Of a stretch of DNA of 64,000 nt, positions 44,027 to 56,141 are shown one piece after another. Made by a program: the position numbers and the translations under genes. Positions within the stretch are counted from its first letter, which is position 1. Each line of letters opens with the position of its first letter. Below the pieces are notes generated by a model. The model had not been told where the DNA came from and did no database searches. It was given only the letters and a program-made list of their open reading frames with translations. Source of the stretch: [Phialemoniopsis] sp. UDSM-2020 (Eukaryota > Ascomycota > Sordariomycetes > Thyridiales > Thyridiaceae); assembly GCA_018873225.1 (NCBI GenBank), contig JAEILZ010000001.1:4278001-4342000 (forward strand), given 5' to 3'.

Positions 44027-44804
44027 GCAGGACGCAAGTACGGCATATTTTGCCGACGCAGTGCTGATGTAGTATACCCGGGAGGTGTTAAAAAGGAGAG
44101 CAAGCGTGGAGTTGAGTGCAAAACGGAACGAAGCAGTATGCAGACATCGCGATACTTGCGATTTGGCCATGCCTTTCGATACTGAAATATCGAACGGCAG
44201 CCCAGATCAAAGCGTCGCTGACATTGGCTTTCATTACAAGCCAGCTGGATGATACTGGATGATTAATGCGCATTTACAGATTTTAGATCGACTCTAGAGA
44301 ACGAGGCACAATGGCTGACAGCCTCGCTTGCTAGCAGTTCACCCAGCATTCCCTGGGACTAATAGACACTTTTCGAGATATCAACACTGCCTGTGGACTG
44401 TCGATGACATGTGCCGTCACCTATTATTAGTGTTCGCCCTGAACACCCACCAGACAAAACTCTTTCCCGGCTGTAGGCGAGCGAGACACACCTCTCTAAG
44501 TGCTTAGTGTCCACTTACCCGGCGCCCTAAGAATGCCGTCATCTCCACATGCGATTGTGCCATACTTGCGTACGCTAAGAAAACTGATCGATCGCCAGGG
44601 ACCGAGCGGCTGTCGCTGTTAGTGAGGCCATTTGGCGACAGAAAACTTTGGGACATTCGAAGTGTATCGTTGCTTTTCCCTTCTGCATAGCTCATTGTTT
44701 GATTGTATATTCTACAATCGTGTGTGACTATTCATTCTTTGAAACATTCACAACCTTGATACCCTTTTTCTTAACTTCAACTTCTCGTTTTTCTCTTCGA
44801 CAAC
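44027..44804. other. Promoter region of APS kinase
   Basis: 778 bases between two genes on the same strand. The last 150 bases are T/C-rich and probably the leader of the APS kinase mRNA. No other feature is recognised. Confidence 0.5.
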
Positions 44805-45663
44805 ATGGCAACGTACGTATAACCCCGCTACCCCACCATACAAAGCCTCATCATCACTATCACCATCGCGATATACCACATATGCTTGCCCCAGCATGGA
44901 GCAAGAACAGCATGACGCTGTTGTTTTGATGGGCTGCAGCTTCCCTGCTCTGCCTTGACACCAACATGCCCCAACAAGACTGTCATGACATGCTCTACCA
45001 CATACTCGGAACCATCAACTAACATTACCTCTTCTGAACTACAGCAACATCACCTGGCACCCGGGCCTGACCCGCCACGAGCGCTTCGCCGCCCGCAAGC
45101 AGCGCGGCCTGACCATCTGGCTGACGGGCCTCTCGGCCTCGGGCAAGTCGACCGTCGCCACGGCGCTCGAGCAGCACCTGCTGCACCTGGGCCGCGCCGC
45201 CTACCGCCTCGACGGCGACAACGTGCGCTTCGGCCTTTGCAAGGACCTCGGCTTCTCCGAGGCCGACCGCAACGAGAACATCCGCCGCGTCGCCGAGGTC
45301 GCCAAGCTCTTCGCCGACTCGGCCACCATCGCCATCACCTCCTTCATCTCGCCTTACAGGCAGGACCGCCAGATCGCGCGCGACCTGCACGCCGCGACGC
45401 AGGGCGAAGGGGACGACCCCCTGCCCTTCATCGAGGTCTACGTCGACGTGCCCATCGAGGTCGCCGAGCAGAGGGATCCCAAGGGCCTGTACAAGAAGGC
45501 GAGGGCCGGCGAGATCAAGGAGTTCACGGGTATTTCCGCCCCCTACGAGGCGCCCCTCAACGCCGAGATCACCATCAAGACCCACGAGTCGAGCGTCGAG
45601 GAGTGTGTTGCCCAGATTGTCAAGTATCTGGAGGAGAAGAACCTGCTCACCGTCTCGCAATAG
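44805..45663 (+). CDS. MET14: Adenylylsulfate (APS) kinase
   Basis: Phosphorylates adenosine 5'-phosphosulfate to PAPS with ATP, the second activation step of sulfate assimilation in the cytosol. Two exons: an 8-base first coding exon (44805-44812) and 45045-45663; 208 residues. The 232-base intron is the longest in this window. The protein starts [17 protein letters not shown], the conserved family N-terminus, which supports the split start. Walker [10 protein letters not shown] is at 31-39. [20 protein letters not shown] holds the APS-binding region with ENIRR. Then come [16 protein letters not shown] and the C-terminal [14 protein letters not shown] loop. Length is normal for a stand-alone kinase. 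The 3' end is 139 bases from the convergent V-ATPase subunit gene. Confidence 0.95.
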
Positions 45664-45802
45664 ACATGCTAGATGTAACCAGGGGAAGAAAAGAAAAGCT
45701 AGGGTGTTTGAAAACCATGAGTTAGACCAAAAGATCATTATAAACGATATGCATTGGATGCTTCGCGCATACTATTCTTCCCAGCTCCAGTTGTCTAGTC
45801 AT

Positions 45803-47217
45803 CTATGGGAATTCCATCTCATAGTACACATACGCAGTGTACTCTTGCCCTTCGCCCATCCCTACCCCTGCCGCGGCCATTTCTGAAGTCAGGGTAGCAT
45901 CGTCCTTTGTGATCTTGCCTTTCTTGTCCCTTCCAAAAGCGTTGCCGCCCAGGTACGAATAAGATGAGTCGAGGTTCGTCTTGACCTTCTTGGCCAGCTT
46001 CGGCGTTGTCTATTGTGGATTAGTATAGAGAAGTAGCCTGTCAACTGGGTATCAAGACTCACCTGGATAAGAGCACTGACGAACTCTAGCGGTAAGCCGT
46101 AGCGCAGAACCGTCTCGACGAAGACGCGCAGTGCCATAACATGCGCCCATACCATGACGCTCTCGCTCCATCCCGTCCGTCCTAGACGCAGGGCCTCGCC
46201 CCAGACCTTGCGCTCCTCCTTCGTGACCCGCTCGAGCTCTCGCTTCTCTTCTTCCTTGCCTCCAGCAGTGTACTTGTACTGGCGGGGTGTCCACTTCTGC
46301 TCTCTGCACTTCTGCTGAAACTCCGCACTGTGCTTCTTGAATGTCGTCACCGCAAAGAGCGTGAACTCGTCGTCTTGAGCCACCTGTACTGATGATCGGG
46401 GGACGACCATTGGTGACAAGGTCTCATAGCTCTTAAGGAAATCTTTCTTTGCACTCGAGGGGACGACAATGAGATGCGTCTCGAGATACTCGGAGTCTTG
46501 TACGAGCAGTGATGGGTCGACAATCGGCGTGAGCGACTTTGTGGCTAGGTTGCCCCTGAGATAGGAGGATTAGCTGAGACTCTTCTTTAGATTTAGATAC
46601 AGATATGAGCACATACGTTTGTTTCCTCTCTAATGCGGCCAGGTTTGACTTGACAGAGTTGTACTGGTTGAACTTGCCCTTGACATCATTGTCGATATTG
46701 ACGAGTTCCTGCCCGGCTTTTAGCAGATAGACTCGGGGCCATTATCAGGGATATATTCACCTTCTGCAGCGTGTCAATCAACTCGGCAAGAGGCCGATCG
46801 GCCCGGTATCGAACCTTGTTCCAACTGAAGGAGCGCAGGTAGTGGTCGGTGGGCTCTGTCGGATGGCAATTAGCAACGATCGCGGTCTCCGCAGTCGGCA
46901 GCTCTTTGTCACATACTATCATTGACCGTCTTTTGCTGCGCAATCTTGTCCTCATCACCGTCGAGGATAGACTTCAACGAGTCGGCCACTCGAGACACAA
47001 CTCCTTCGCAGCCACTATCGAGCTTAGCGAGGTCGTCCGCCTGCTGAACGAGGGCGTCGAGTGTGCCGATCTTGAAGTCTGGTATGGCAAAGGGCAACAC
47101 CGTCCCATTGTCGGCAGTCACGGTAGCCCGAAGAGCCGCCAAGGCATCTTCCTTGTCGTTGGAATCGAATGTGCGCAGCGGGAGGGATACGAGTATGTAC
47201 TTGGATGGGTTCGACAT
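45803..47217 (-). CDS. VMA5: V-type proton ATPase subunit C
   Basis: Peripheral-stator subunit of the vacuolar H+-ATPase V1 sector; its reversible release controls V1-Vo assembly. Five exons: 47217-46917, 46855-46761, 46708-46617, 46555-46063 and 46009-45803; 395 residues, close to the family length, with all phases agreeing. The N-terminus MSNPSKYILVSLPLRTFDSN is typical. Further hallmarks are HYLRSFSWNKVRYRADRPLA, NLAALERKQTGNLATKSL, and EYLETHLIVVPSSAKKDFLK. The central part has FKKHSAEFQQKCREQKWTPR, and the foot domain has WSESVMVWAHVMALRVFVET, VLRYGLPLEFVSALIQ and SYSYLGGNAFGRDKKGK. The extreme C-terminus ends YVYYEMEFP. It shares a divergent promoter with the AT-hook protein gene. Confidence 0.95.
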
Positions 47218-48282
47218 GACGACGGTTGTCTGCGCGGGTCGCAGCTGGGCGGAGTGATGCTCGTCGTCAAAGAGGGGAGATGCCCGGCAGAAAAGATGCC
47301 CTTCTGGCAGATGTCGAGATGTCGGGGTCCTGCCGAATGAGCGTCTGCTGCTCTGCGATGTAATGAGGTGTGGAGGTCGTTAGATGGAAGTTGGAGGTGG
47401 GGGAGCTTTGACGCAGCTGATAGAGCTTAGCTGGACGATTACAGCACATGCAGGAGCTAACACCGGGGAGTTGTGGTGTTACAGGTCCTTAAGTAGCCTC
47501 TGAGTCCCAGGTATGACACCATCATGGTCTCGGCAGAATATACTAGACAGGGGGTCATAACTTAAGCCCAAGTGCTGCTACCTTTTGACGTGACCGTTCT
47601 TGACACGGCAGGGGACAATCTCAACAGATGGTTCAAGAATGAGCAGCTTTCCAAAGTAGCCAACGTCCAGCAAGCCGATAAATCGTTCCTACGATCTCGA
47701 TCGCAATACCCTGAGCTGGGCCTAATGAGTACAGCGTCCGCGACAAGTGTATCGCTTTTATCCTCAACTGCATCGTTCCAGCGTATATACGGCGCCACTT
47801 ACGCGGAGCACCTCTGCCCGTTGATGCCATCGCGAACCTTGGCTGCGATGCCACCCTGACAATTCGACTTCACTTATGCCCTGCAGCTCGAGGACTTTCC
47901 ACCATTGAAGTCGCGATTGAATCTGCTTGGGAAGAACGGATGGCGGCCGGAGATTGATGCGAAAAACCTTGGTGTTACATCTGTTCTAGCCATCCAGCCG
48001 TTTTGGGGTAACGGCGCAGGCCGGTTGACCCAGCCCTCGGTCGATCAATCTCGAGCCTGTGCTGTTGTCTCCTTCTACGACGACTTCTCTGTAGCAGCGG
48101 TGGTTCTTCTCTCTGCGCGACATCCGCCGACTATGTGAATATCCCAGGCTTTGGTACCTTGCTGGTCCTCTGCTGCCATCAGCCATTCGCCCTGAATTGT
48201 GTTACCCCGCAAATCAGACACGAGGGCTTGAAGGTATCGTGGAACGGCGGACACAGGGGCAGTCAGCTCCTGACCAGGCGCA
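47218..48282. other. Divergent promoter, VMA5 / AT-hook protein gene
   Basis: 1.07 kb containing short frames on both strands (for example 47572-47859 and 47905-48138) without domains. It is probably promoter and 5' leader sequence for both genes. No RNA gene is seen. Confidence 0.5.
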
Positions 48283-51200
48283 ATGGCTTCCGCAGGTTCG
48301 TATATGCCCTTCGCTATTCCTGTCCTTAAATACATGTAGGAATGCTAACAACACATATCTGGTTATCAGGAGCATCTAGGCCGCCCCGGCAGACATCGGC
48401 CACCACTGTATCATCCTTCTCCTCGGACTCCGCACTACAACATGGAGTCCAGGCTTCGCTATCCGGTGTAGCCACGGCAAATGCTAGTCAGAGCCACCCC
48501 CCTCAAGAGTTCTGGCACCAGCCCGGCACCGGCGCCTCCCAGAGCGCGGCTTACACTGGCCAGCCAGATACAACTGGGTTTGGAGTGCTCAGGCCTGCCG
48601 AGATTGTCCCCGAGCGCGAATCAAGGGGTGAATTCCAGGATCGCCGGGTTCGAGACCCAGTCCCGACCAAATTGAAAGGCATAACAGATGACAAAAAGGG
48701 CAACTTTGCTGTCATGCACATGGAAGTGGCCACAGCTGAATTTAAAGAGAGGCATAAAGCAGCGAAACGGACGAGCGAGAGCACAGAGCTAGCCGCCAAA
48801 AGAGCCATGTCCAATGGCTACGTGGGACACAACAAGAAGAGATTTGGGACGGTACCAGAGGAGGATTTGATATACAATGGAGGGCCGTTGGGGACCAAGG
48901 AAGATCAAGCCCGACTCCTGACACTCCTCCGGAGCCTGAACCCAGTCTTAGTGGTCGATCAAATCTGTAGAGCACTGGCATATTTCGGGGGCATTCCAGG
49001 CGCGCCCCCTCCGGCCAACGGGAAATTTCCTGACAGTGCTCGAGGAAATGGGTCCGGAGCCGTCTTCGTGGGCTGGGTTGCGGAGATCTTCCCAAAGCTT
49101 GAACATGGTGCGACGCCGGCGCCTATCCCGCCACAGATACAGATGGTAATGCCGATTCCAGAGCCACAGGGTCACGAGGCGCCTCAGCCTTCAAACCTGG
49201 AGGTCATAGCCATATCACCTCCAAGTGTGATGTCTCCTGTGCTCCCGTCCAGCCCTCCTGCTGCACTACCTTCAACACCACCGCCGCCGCCGCCACCACC
49301 ACCACCACCAGCAACACAACCGCTCACTCAATCTACAAGTACAGCGCCACAAGACAATCCCACTAGCACCAATCCACCTGTAGAGAAACGAGGTAGAGGA
49401 CGGCCCAAAGGAAGCAAAGCTACCAAAGCAAGAAAAGACAAAGGCATAAAAAAGGGGCCCCTGAAAGCCCGACAGGCAGGCGCAGCTGCTCAAACTAGCC
49501 AGGCTCCTGACAATGCCGCCGATGATAGCTGGGTCGACGTGGACAATAGTGTCCTAGAAACCGAGAATGTGTCACAGACTCCAGTCAGCCAGTCGTTGGC
49601 TACTTCGAACCCGGCTCACCAACAAACACCGCAGGCATCGGCTGCAGTCTCTCAGCATGCCTCGGCCACGGGGCCACAGCAGACCGTCTCGACCAGCGTC
49701 GAAACAACGCCATCGGGGAAGAAGAGAGGGAGACCCAAAGGATCCAGAAACCGACCAAAAGATGCCGCGACAGCTTCCGAGACGACCCCAAGCGCACCAA
49801 GTGTAGTACCCCCAGTAGTCACGCCCATACCACCACCTACAATCCCACAGATGTCGACCACGTCTCCAAGCTCAAAGAAAAAGACGGGCCAGGCTGTACC
49901 ATCTGCGGGTGGTCGTTCTGCGCCTCCATTTTCACTGGCAGGCGGCACTGCGCCAGGATCCGCTGCTGTCAATCCGGCCCCAGGCAACGCTTCAGGCAAC
50001 GCGCAGCTTGGGTCGAGTCAAATGGGTGGCGCCAACTTCGCAGCTGCCGCATCACAGCTCGCAAGTGAGACCAGCCCGCCCTCCGTGTCGCAGACGACGT
50101 CTTTCACACCGGCAAATGCTCCTCAATATGGACCTATTACTGGCACTGCCTCAGCGAATCAGGCAGAGTCTACGAGCGCGAAACGCAAAAGGAAAACACC
50201 CAAAAAGTCGGACAAGTCTCGAGCCGGCGAGGCTAGCAGCGGTTCACAAGCACAGGATCAAACGCCTCTGGATCTGAGCAATGGCATCGTAAGCGCAGCG
50301 GGACCACCAACAAGTCAAGCCGTTCCACCCACAGATACTCTAGTTGCCTCTTTGCCCCCTACCAAGCGCCAGAAGAAAAGCACAACACAGAAGCCGAGGC
50401 CTAAGAAGCAATCGCAAGGTCAGCAGCTGGGCGACAAGGAAACAACTGCCGTTGTGTCCCAGGACGAGACCGACACTGTCATGATACCGGGGTTTTCCCT
50501 GACTGGGAATGAGGTTGTTATCTCCACTGAACCATTCGCATCACCTTCAACCTCGTTCAACCAGAACGCTCCACCTCAGAGCACCCAGACAACGACATCG
50601 GCACCGCCACAGATGGCACCATCGTCTGGTCAATCCCAATCTCAGTCGCAAGCTCAAGGTCAAGCACAGTTTCGATCCCGACAAGCTTTGCAGAAAAGCC
50701 CAAACATGATCGCTCACCAAGCAACAAACAGCGACATGATGCAGAACATGGCCAACTACCAGCAGAGGCAACGCCAGCAACAACAGCAAACGTCCGCGCA
50801 GGCGATGACTTCAAATGCTCCCCAGATGCAAAATGCAGTGGCGTCTGGCATGATGCAATCCAGCCAACAAGCCCATCGACAACAGATGAACTCGCAGCAG
50901 ATGTACGGGCAGGGGGGTTTGGACGCAAGTCACTATACCCAACAACAAAGCCCCCAAATGTCGGCACAATATCAACAGTTTCCTTCTCAGCTGCAACAAC
51001 CACAGTTGCAATACCCCCTACAGCGCCCGCAACAGCAGCTGCAGCTCCCGCAACAGCAGCAGAGGCAACAGCAGCACCGCATGGCCACCAGTTCTCCAAA
51101 CATGATGGGCCAGGTTACCAGCTCCCAGCAAGGCTCGCCGCAGTTCGCTGCCGCAAACCATCAAGGTCTGAGGGCGCCCGCGGCTATGAGCTTCACCGGC

Positions 51201-51623
51201 GGATCTTCGTTCACTTCCCAACGCTCCGGAACATCGTCTGCCTCTCCGTCTCTCAACCCGGCGTATGCCACCCCGACATCCTCCCAGCATGCACTCTCAC
51301 ACCATGGCAGCCCTTCCTTTGGCCATTCGCGCCTGCAGCATCCGCAACAGGTTGCTGGTGGCACAGCGTCTGCCGCGATGCAGGCCTACCAAGGCTTCGA
51401 GAACTCGTCGCTGTTCGACGGCCTGGGCGGTCTTGATACGTCGTCGGCGGGCGTCGCCGCCCCCACGGCAGCGTCATACGGGTCTAGCAACGTACCCCGG
51501 ACGTCCAGCGGCGCCAAAGCGGCCGCCGCTGCTGCCGCGACCGCCGGCTTTGGCCACGCAGGTACAGGCAGTGCGAATCATGGGATGAACGCATTTGAAA
51601 GGTTCTATCAAGTCCGCCAGTAA
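48283..51623 (+). CDS. AT-hook, Gln-rich nuclear protein of unknown function
   Basis: Two coding exons: 48283-48295 (13 bases, MASA plus one base) and 48370-51623; 1088 residues. The intron has a GTTCGT donor, a TGCTAAC branch site and a TATCAG acceptor. The ATG at 48342 lies inside that branch site and is a decoy. A folded-looking N-terminal region (about 85-240) includes TKLKGITDDKKGNFAVMHME and RSLNPVLVVDQICRALAYFG. An 11-Pro run is at 49278-49310. Two AT-hook cores, RGRGRPKGS (near residue 344) and KRGRPKGSRN (near 458), predict binding to the minor groove of AT-rich DNA. A third basic patch (KRKRKTPKK, near 608) looks like a nuclear localisation signal. The C-terminal third is Gln-, Met- and Ser-rich, like fungal transcription co-regulators. 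I cannot name a family. Confidence 0.78.
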
Positions 51624-52953
51624 TGGCCACTCAAGCACGATTCCTGCATATCTAAACCCAGACAAGATGCTCGCCCGTCTTCATTGGATCCCCTGTCTGA
51701 TGCTCTGGTGACTGCTTCTGCACCACTATACACCATCTTAAGCCATCTATGCGCGAACACGAGTCTGGCATCGGGAATAATTGAGTTTCTTGGACAAAGC
51801 ACAACATGATTTTCTTCATAATACTTGTACTATTAGTTACGGACACGACGACACGACTTTTGGGTTTTCTATTCTCCCTACCTTTCTTCACTTTTTATAA
51901 TATTGTCCATGACGCGACAATAGGTAGCAAGCAAGCGAGGGAGTTGATCTGGATTGTGTTGGTAATGGGTTGTCTTGTCTGGATCGGATCGTCACGAGCG
52001 AAGGGGAAAAGGAGTTCATAGTATTCAGATATATATGTATCTAGTACATAGCTGAGCGCGCCTCCATGACTTGCGCTGGGAGGAATCACAGACTTGCCAG
52101 TGCAGCCGTTTGGTATGATTACGGCTCCATCAATGGCTTGTCAGCGGCAGTTCACTCAATATGAGACACTAATTTTAACAGAGCAAAATAGTCTCTATGT
52201 TGCCTAAGGATGAATATATATATGCATGTAGCCTAGTCCGCCTGGCCGCCACCGCCCCAAGGACCAAAGACACAAAGATGTGGTCCGCAACGTGGTCCAT
52301 GGAGCCATGACGACATCGACTAACAAACAGACACCCAGAGTTTAGTAGGATAGCAAGAACATCAGGAGGCTCTCTCGGGAAGATTGATGAAGTTTTGGAA
52401 AAAATGTCCACTGGGTTGTCTTTTTTAGGCCCATAGTGTAAAATAGCGAAGATGATAAAAGGGTAATGGTAATAGATCCAAGATCGAGACGCTGAGACGC
52501 CAAAACACAACAAATGTCTCTTCTTTCCCGTTTGCCAACATGACCGCGTCCGCTGCCCATAAATCCGAAACGGCCTGATTCCCCAAACGCGAATATGGAA
52601 AACCCGGGCACGGTTTTTTGAAAACCCGTAGTACACACAAGAAGATGAATAGTAATAAAAAAGATGGTTGATAACCAAGTATGTTTATATGGTGGGACGC
52701 GATGCCTGAATTCGCAGATAAAGCACACACGTTTGATTGCCTAGGCCTGGCAAATCCCCGTGGACCAGACCCCTCCAGTCCAGATATCGAACGCCTGCAA
52801 ATGCTGTAGATGGTGACATAGAAAAGGCTGAAAGTAAATAGCAGAGTAGTGGTTGAGAAAGGTTTCGACAATAATAAGGAAATAATGATGATAATAGAGT
52901 CGTCGAGGTCCAAGAAATAAGGGGGTATCATATGTCGTCGGTAAACCACAAAT
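51624..52953. other. 3' region between AT-hook gene and second F-box gene
   Basis: 1.33 kb between convergent stop codons. It is AT-richer than its flanks, with TATATA-like stretches near 52030 and 52210. Overlapping frames on the minus strand at 52175-53087 have no domain. Long 3' UTRs are the simplest reading. Confidence 0.5.
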
Positions 52954-54620
52954 CTAATCTTCGATGGGATCTTCGTCGATAGCGTCCAGTGGTGGCCGGA
53001 CCGAGGGCGAATCGCCTTGGCCGTACCACCACTCGTCCTCGTCAGCAATGCCGTCCTCACGGATGAGGTCGAGCATGACCTGGGCATTCTTTTTGATGTC
53101 CGCAGGTCGCTCCACGATCTTCCTCTCCAGTATCAGTGCCTCGGCGGTGTTGAGCCACATCTGTTGGAGGACCGGCAGATCGGGCACGAGCAGGTCGAGA
53201 TGCTCTTGCGACAATGGACCCATGGGCATGCCCTGCGACAAGCTGCTAGTCCAGATCAGACTGTTTCGACGTCCGAAATTCGACTCCATAGATTCCCGGG
53301 TGCCGTTGAACATATCATCGGCAGAAGCCTTGGCAGTCTCCCTAATTGCCAACGACGACTTTTTCCTCCCCAATCCCATTAAGCCTCTCCTGGGTTTCAG
53401 GGTCGGCTGTGGTATTTCCACTGGTGTTTTAGTAATAGAGTTGTACCACTTGTCCACCTCGCCTCTTCGGGAGTTATACCCCTTGATCTCCCAGAATCGT
53501 TCGACCTGTCGTAGACCGCCAATGCACAGTGCCGCGACATGGATCTCGTCTGCGGGTTTCTCCTTCAAGTAACCTCGCACTGTTCGCTCCACCCTTCCGA
53601 CATATGACGGTGGTCGCAAACGACGACAAAATGATGCCACGACAAGAGGGAAGACCTGGTGTACCTGGAGCAGTGTCCTGTCGTCGTACATGCTCATGAC
53701 CTCAGCCTCGATCGGATTTATCGTGTAAGGCGTGTGCTGTAGACCCTTGCCGTTGTGCTCCTGCAAGTATTGCACGTGGCGTGCCCGGTATGTCTCGAAG
53801 AAATGGTAAACGGTGAAAAGTAAGGGGATCAAGCGACGCCTCATCCGTTCTCTTTGGGGCGCGAATTCCAATCTCTGTGCCTCTGTCGTCCTGAGGAAGA
53901 TCTCCTTTGTGACCCACTCACAAATGAAGGACGAGAGCTTGGCGGCAATGTGCAAACGGTGCCACAGGCCGCATACATAGTGAAGACTCAGACTGGACGG
54001 GTCGGGTGGTGGGTAAAGCCTCTTGGCGTAGGATGGTATTTGATGATCGAGGTGATACCTCGCGATCGGTCCCTCGTTTGCTGTGATGATAGCGTGGAAC
54101 GCTCGAGACAGGCGTCGCATGTTGAGGATATCCACGAGCGGTAGCGAAGCAATAACTTGTATCTGCAATTCGGCGGGAAGATTGAGGAAAAGATGGTCGA
54201 AAGGAAGACTACCAATTATGTTAGTACCACGGTCGAGGAATGCCTGGAGATCACTACGAACCTGGGTGGTTGATAAGCCTCTGCGACAAACGGTTTTGTC
54301 TGTTCTTGGGCTTCGCTGGTGATAACCACCGATGGCTTGTGGAAGAATGGTAAACCTAAACGCTTCTTCTTCTTTGGTTCCGGCTGTTGGGCGGGTTCCT
54401 CGGGCGCGGCCGTCTTCAAGCCTCGTAACGGAAGTATGAACGGCGCACCCCGCGAGGACGACCCTTCCAAGCCATGCTCGTCGACCTGCTGCTGATTTTG
54501 TTCTTGTTGGCTCCTCTGCTGCGAGAGCTTTTCGAAATATCGCGCCGAGGCGAACTCAGTGAGGTGGGCAGGTTCCACCATCACCGGCCTAGGCATTTGC
54601 GTTTGGGGTTGTTGGGCCAT
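52954..54620 (-). CDS. F-box domain protein
   Basis: Two exons, 54620-54262 and 54208-52954, split by a 53-base intron with an ACTAAC branch site; 537 residues. The first 120 residues are Gln/Pro-rich, with a basic patch (EPKKKKRLGLPFF). An F-box spans about 120-160 (DHLFLNLPAELQIQVIASLP, then VDILNMRRLSRAFHAII), suggesting Skp1 binding and a substrate-adaptor role in SCF ubiquitin ligases. The rest is mainly helical without LRR or WD repeats (SLHYVCGLWHRLHIAAKLSS, HHFFETYRARHV-like YHFFETYRARHVQYL), then a low-complexity segment (LMGLGRKKSSLAIRE) and an acidic C-terminus (DAIDEDPIED). The substrate is unknown. The leader faces the 8.4 kb gene-free interval. Confidence 0.85.
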
Positions 54621-55413
54621 GGCGACCGATTTGAGCCTGCACGGGGCTCAAAATTCGTCGTGGCGCAACTTCTGGTGAACAACTCCCTCCTTATCGACGG
54701 GAAGAAGTCTCGACCGTGGGTGTCAGGATCTCGGTGACCAAAAGCGTTCGCAGCTTAAACATGATGATGCATCGGCCACTGTATTAAAGGGAAAGAGACG
54801 TTTTCAACCACGGAATATTCGCCTTCGGTAGTGATCCACGGTCCGAGAGACTAACACAAAGGGTAAATGCAGGTCTGGTCGAGGTTACCGTTAACCACGA
54901 CTTCGCTCTTCTGATACGCGAATGTCGTCGAATGAGGACTGCTATTCTAGTTTCGTGTGCAGCCGGGTCCGTAGTCGACAAGCACTCTTCGATCAGATTT
55001 TGGGATTAAAGTAAAGCGAGCGGCAGGCGCAATGCCAGGTCAGATCATTAAAGGAATGAAGAAGGCGCGGCGCTCTGACAGTCCCCCAAATGGGCCAGAT
55101 AATCTCGATGGGATCGGTTCCTCCCAAGATAGTCTCTCGTCAGGCCGTAAGAAATCAATTTCCAGGGAGAAGGTCGCCTGGAAAAGGAGGGAATAAGACC
55201 GGTAGCGCTTACGGTGTTAAGCGCAGTCGTCGACAAGATCGGTAGGGGCGAGTCGTGTCGAAATAATTCGCGAGACCTGAAGTCGTCAGGATTAATGGAA
55301 TAAGGGAAGATGAAGAGAGGAAGGAAATCGGCAGTGGATGCGACGGATTGGTAAATGGCGAGACAGGCGTGAGTAGCCGTCGGATGGTACCACGATGGGG
55401 GGGGAAGAAGGAA

Positions 55414-55434
55414 GAGTGAGTGAGTGAGTGAGTG
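55414..55434. repeat. (GAGT)n microsatellite
   Basis: Five uninterrupted GAGT units plus one base. This is simple-sequence slippage DNA within the gene-free interval. Confidence 0.9.
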
Positions 55435-56114
55435 TATGCAGAAGTGAAGGTCTTTGGTTAGGTAGGGTGTAGTGTAGTAGGAGTATGGGTAGTGGTGGTA
55501 GAGAATGGGACAGGACTGCTGCGTGCGTGGTGGCTGCAGGCGGGAACGGATAGAACGGGGAAATTCTGGGACAAGCGAAAAGTAGGGCCGCCGCTACCGT
55601 ACCTAATCGATCTTCACACCCAAGTTCCAGGCGCAAGACTGGCTGAACACTATTACGGGGAGAACCTCCTTGATGGGGCCGAGTCGGCGTATCGTACGTA
55701 CAAAGGAGATGTGGGGGAAGTTTTGATCAAGGAAGGAAAAAGAGAAGATAGGTAAATTGAAAGGCCCTTTTCCTCCTTCTCCTCTATCTCTCTGGACGAA
55801 GTCTGGTGGGAAGGAAACGATACCTGTGCTACGACAATGACTTGGGGAGGAGGAGTAGCAAGGAAAGGGAGCGGCATGGAACCTTGATACCCCTTCGTTA
55901 CGTGGTGTGGGTTCTGATTACGATACAACAGCAGCAGGTTAGGTACTGTATGTACATCAAGAGTGGGTTGGGAGGGTGTGGGAACGGGGAGAGGGACGAC
56001 GTCTGAAGGGCGAGACGGCGGCCACAATAGCGACGACGATAATGCTACAGACTGGCGGGCGGGAGAGACAAGCCAGGCGCGAGACAGGCAGGCACAAAGA
56101 TCAGAGATGGACGC

Positions 56115-56141
56115 TCACACGCACACACACACTCACACACC
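56115..56141. repeat. Imperfect (CA)n microsatellite
   Basis: About a dozen CA units, interrupted by a G at 56121 and a T at 56133. Probably of no coding significance. Confidence 0.85.

Noticed and set aside
48645..48670. GGTTCGAGACC B-box-like sequence
   Set aside because: It lies within the AT-hook protein coding exon, and no A box or stem is present.
52175..53087. Minus frames of 128-220 codons downstream of the second F-box gene
   Set aside because: They overlap the real F-box exon or lie in AT-rich 3' sequence and have no domain.
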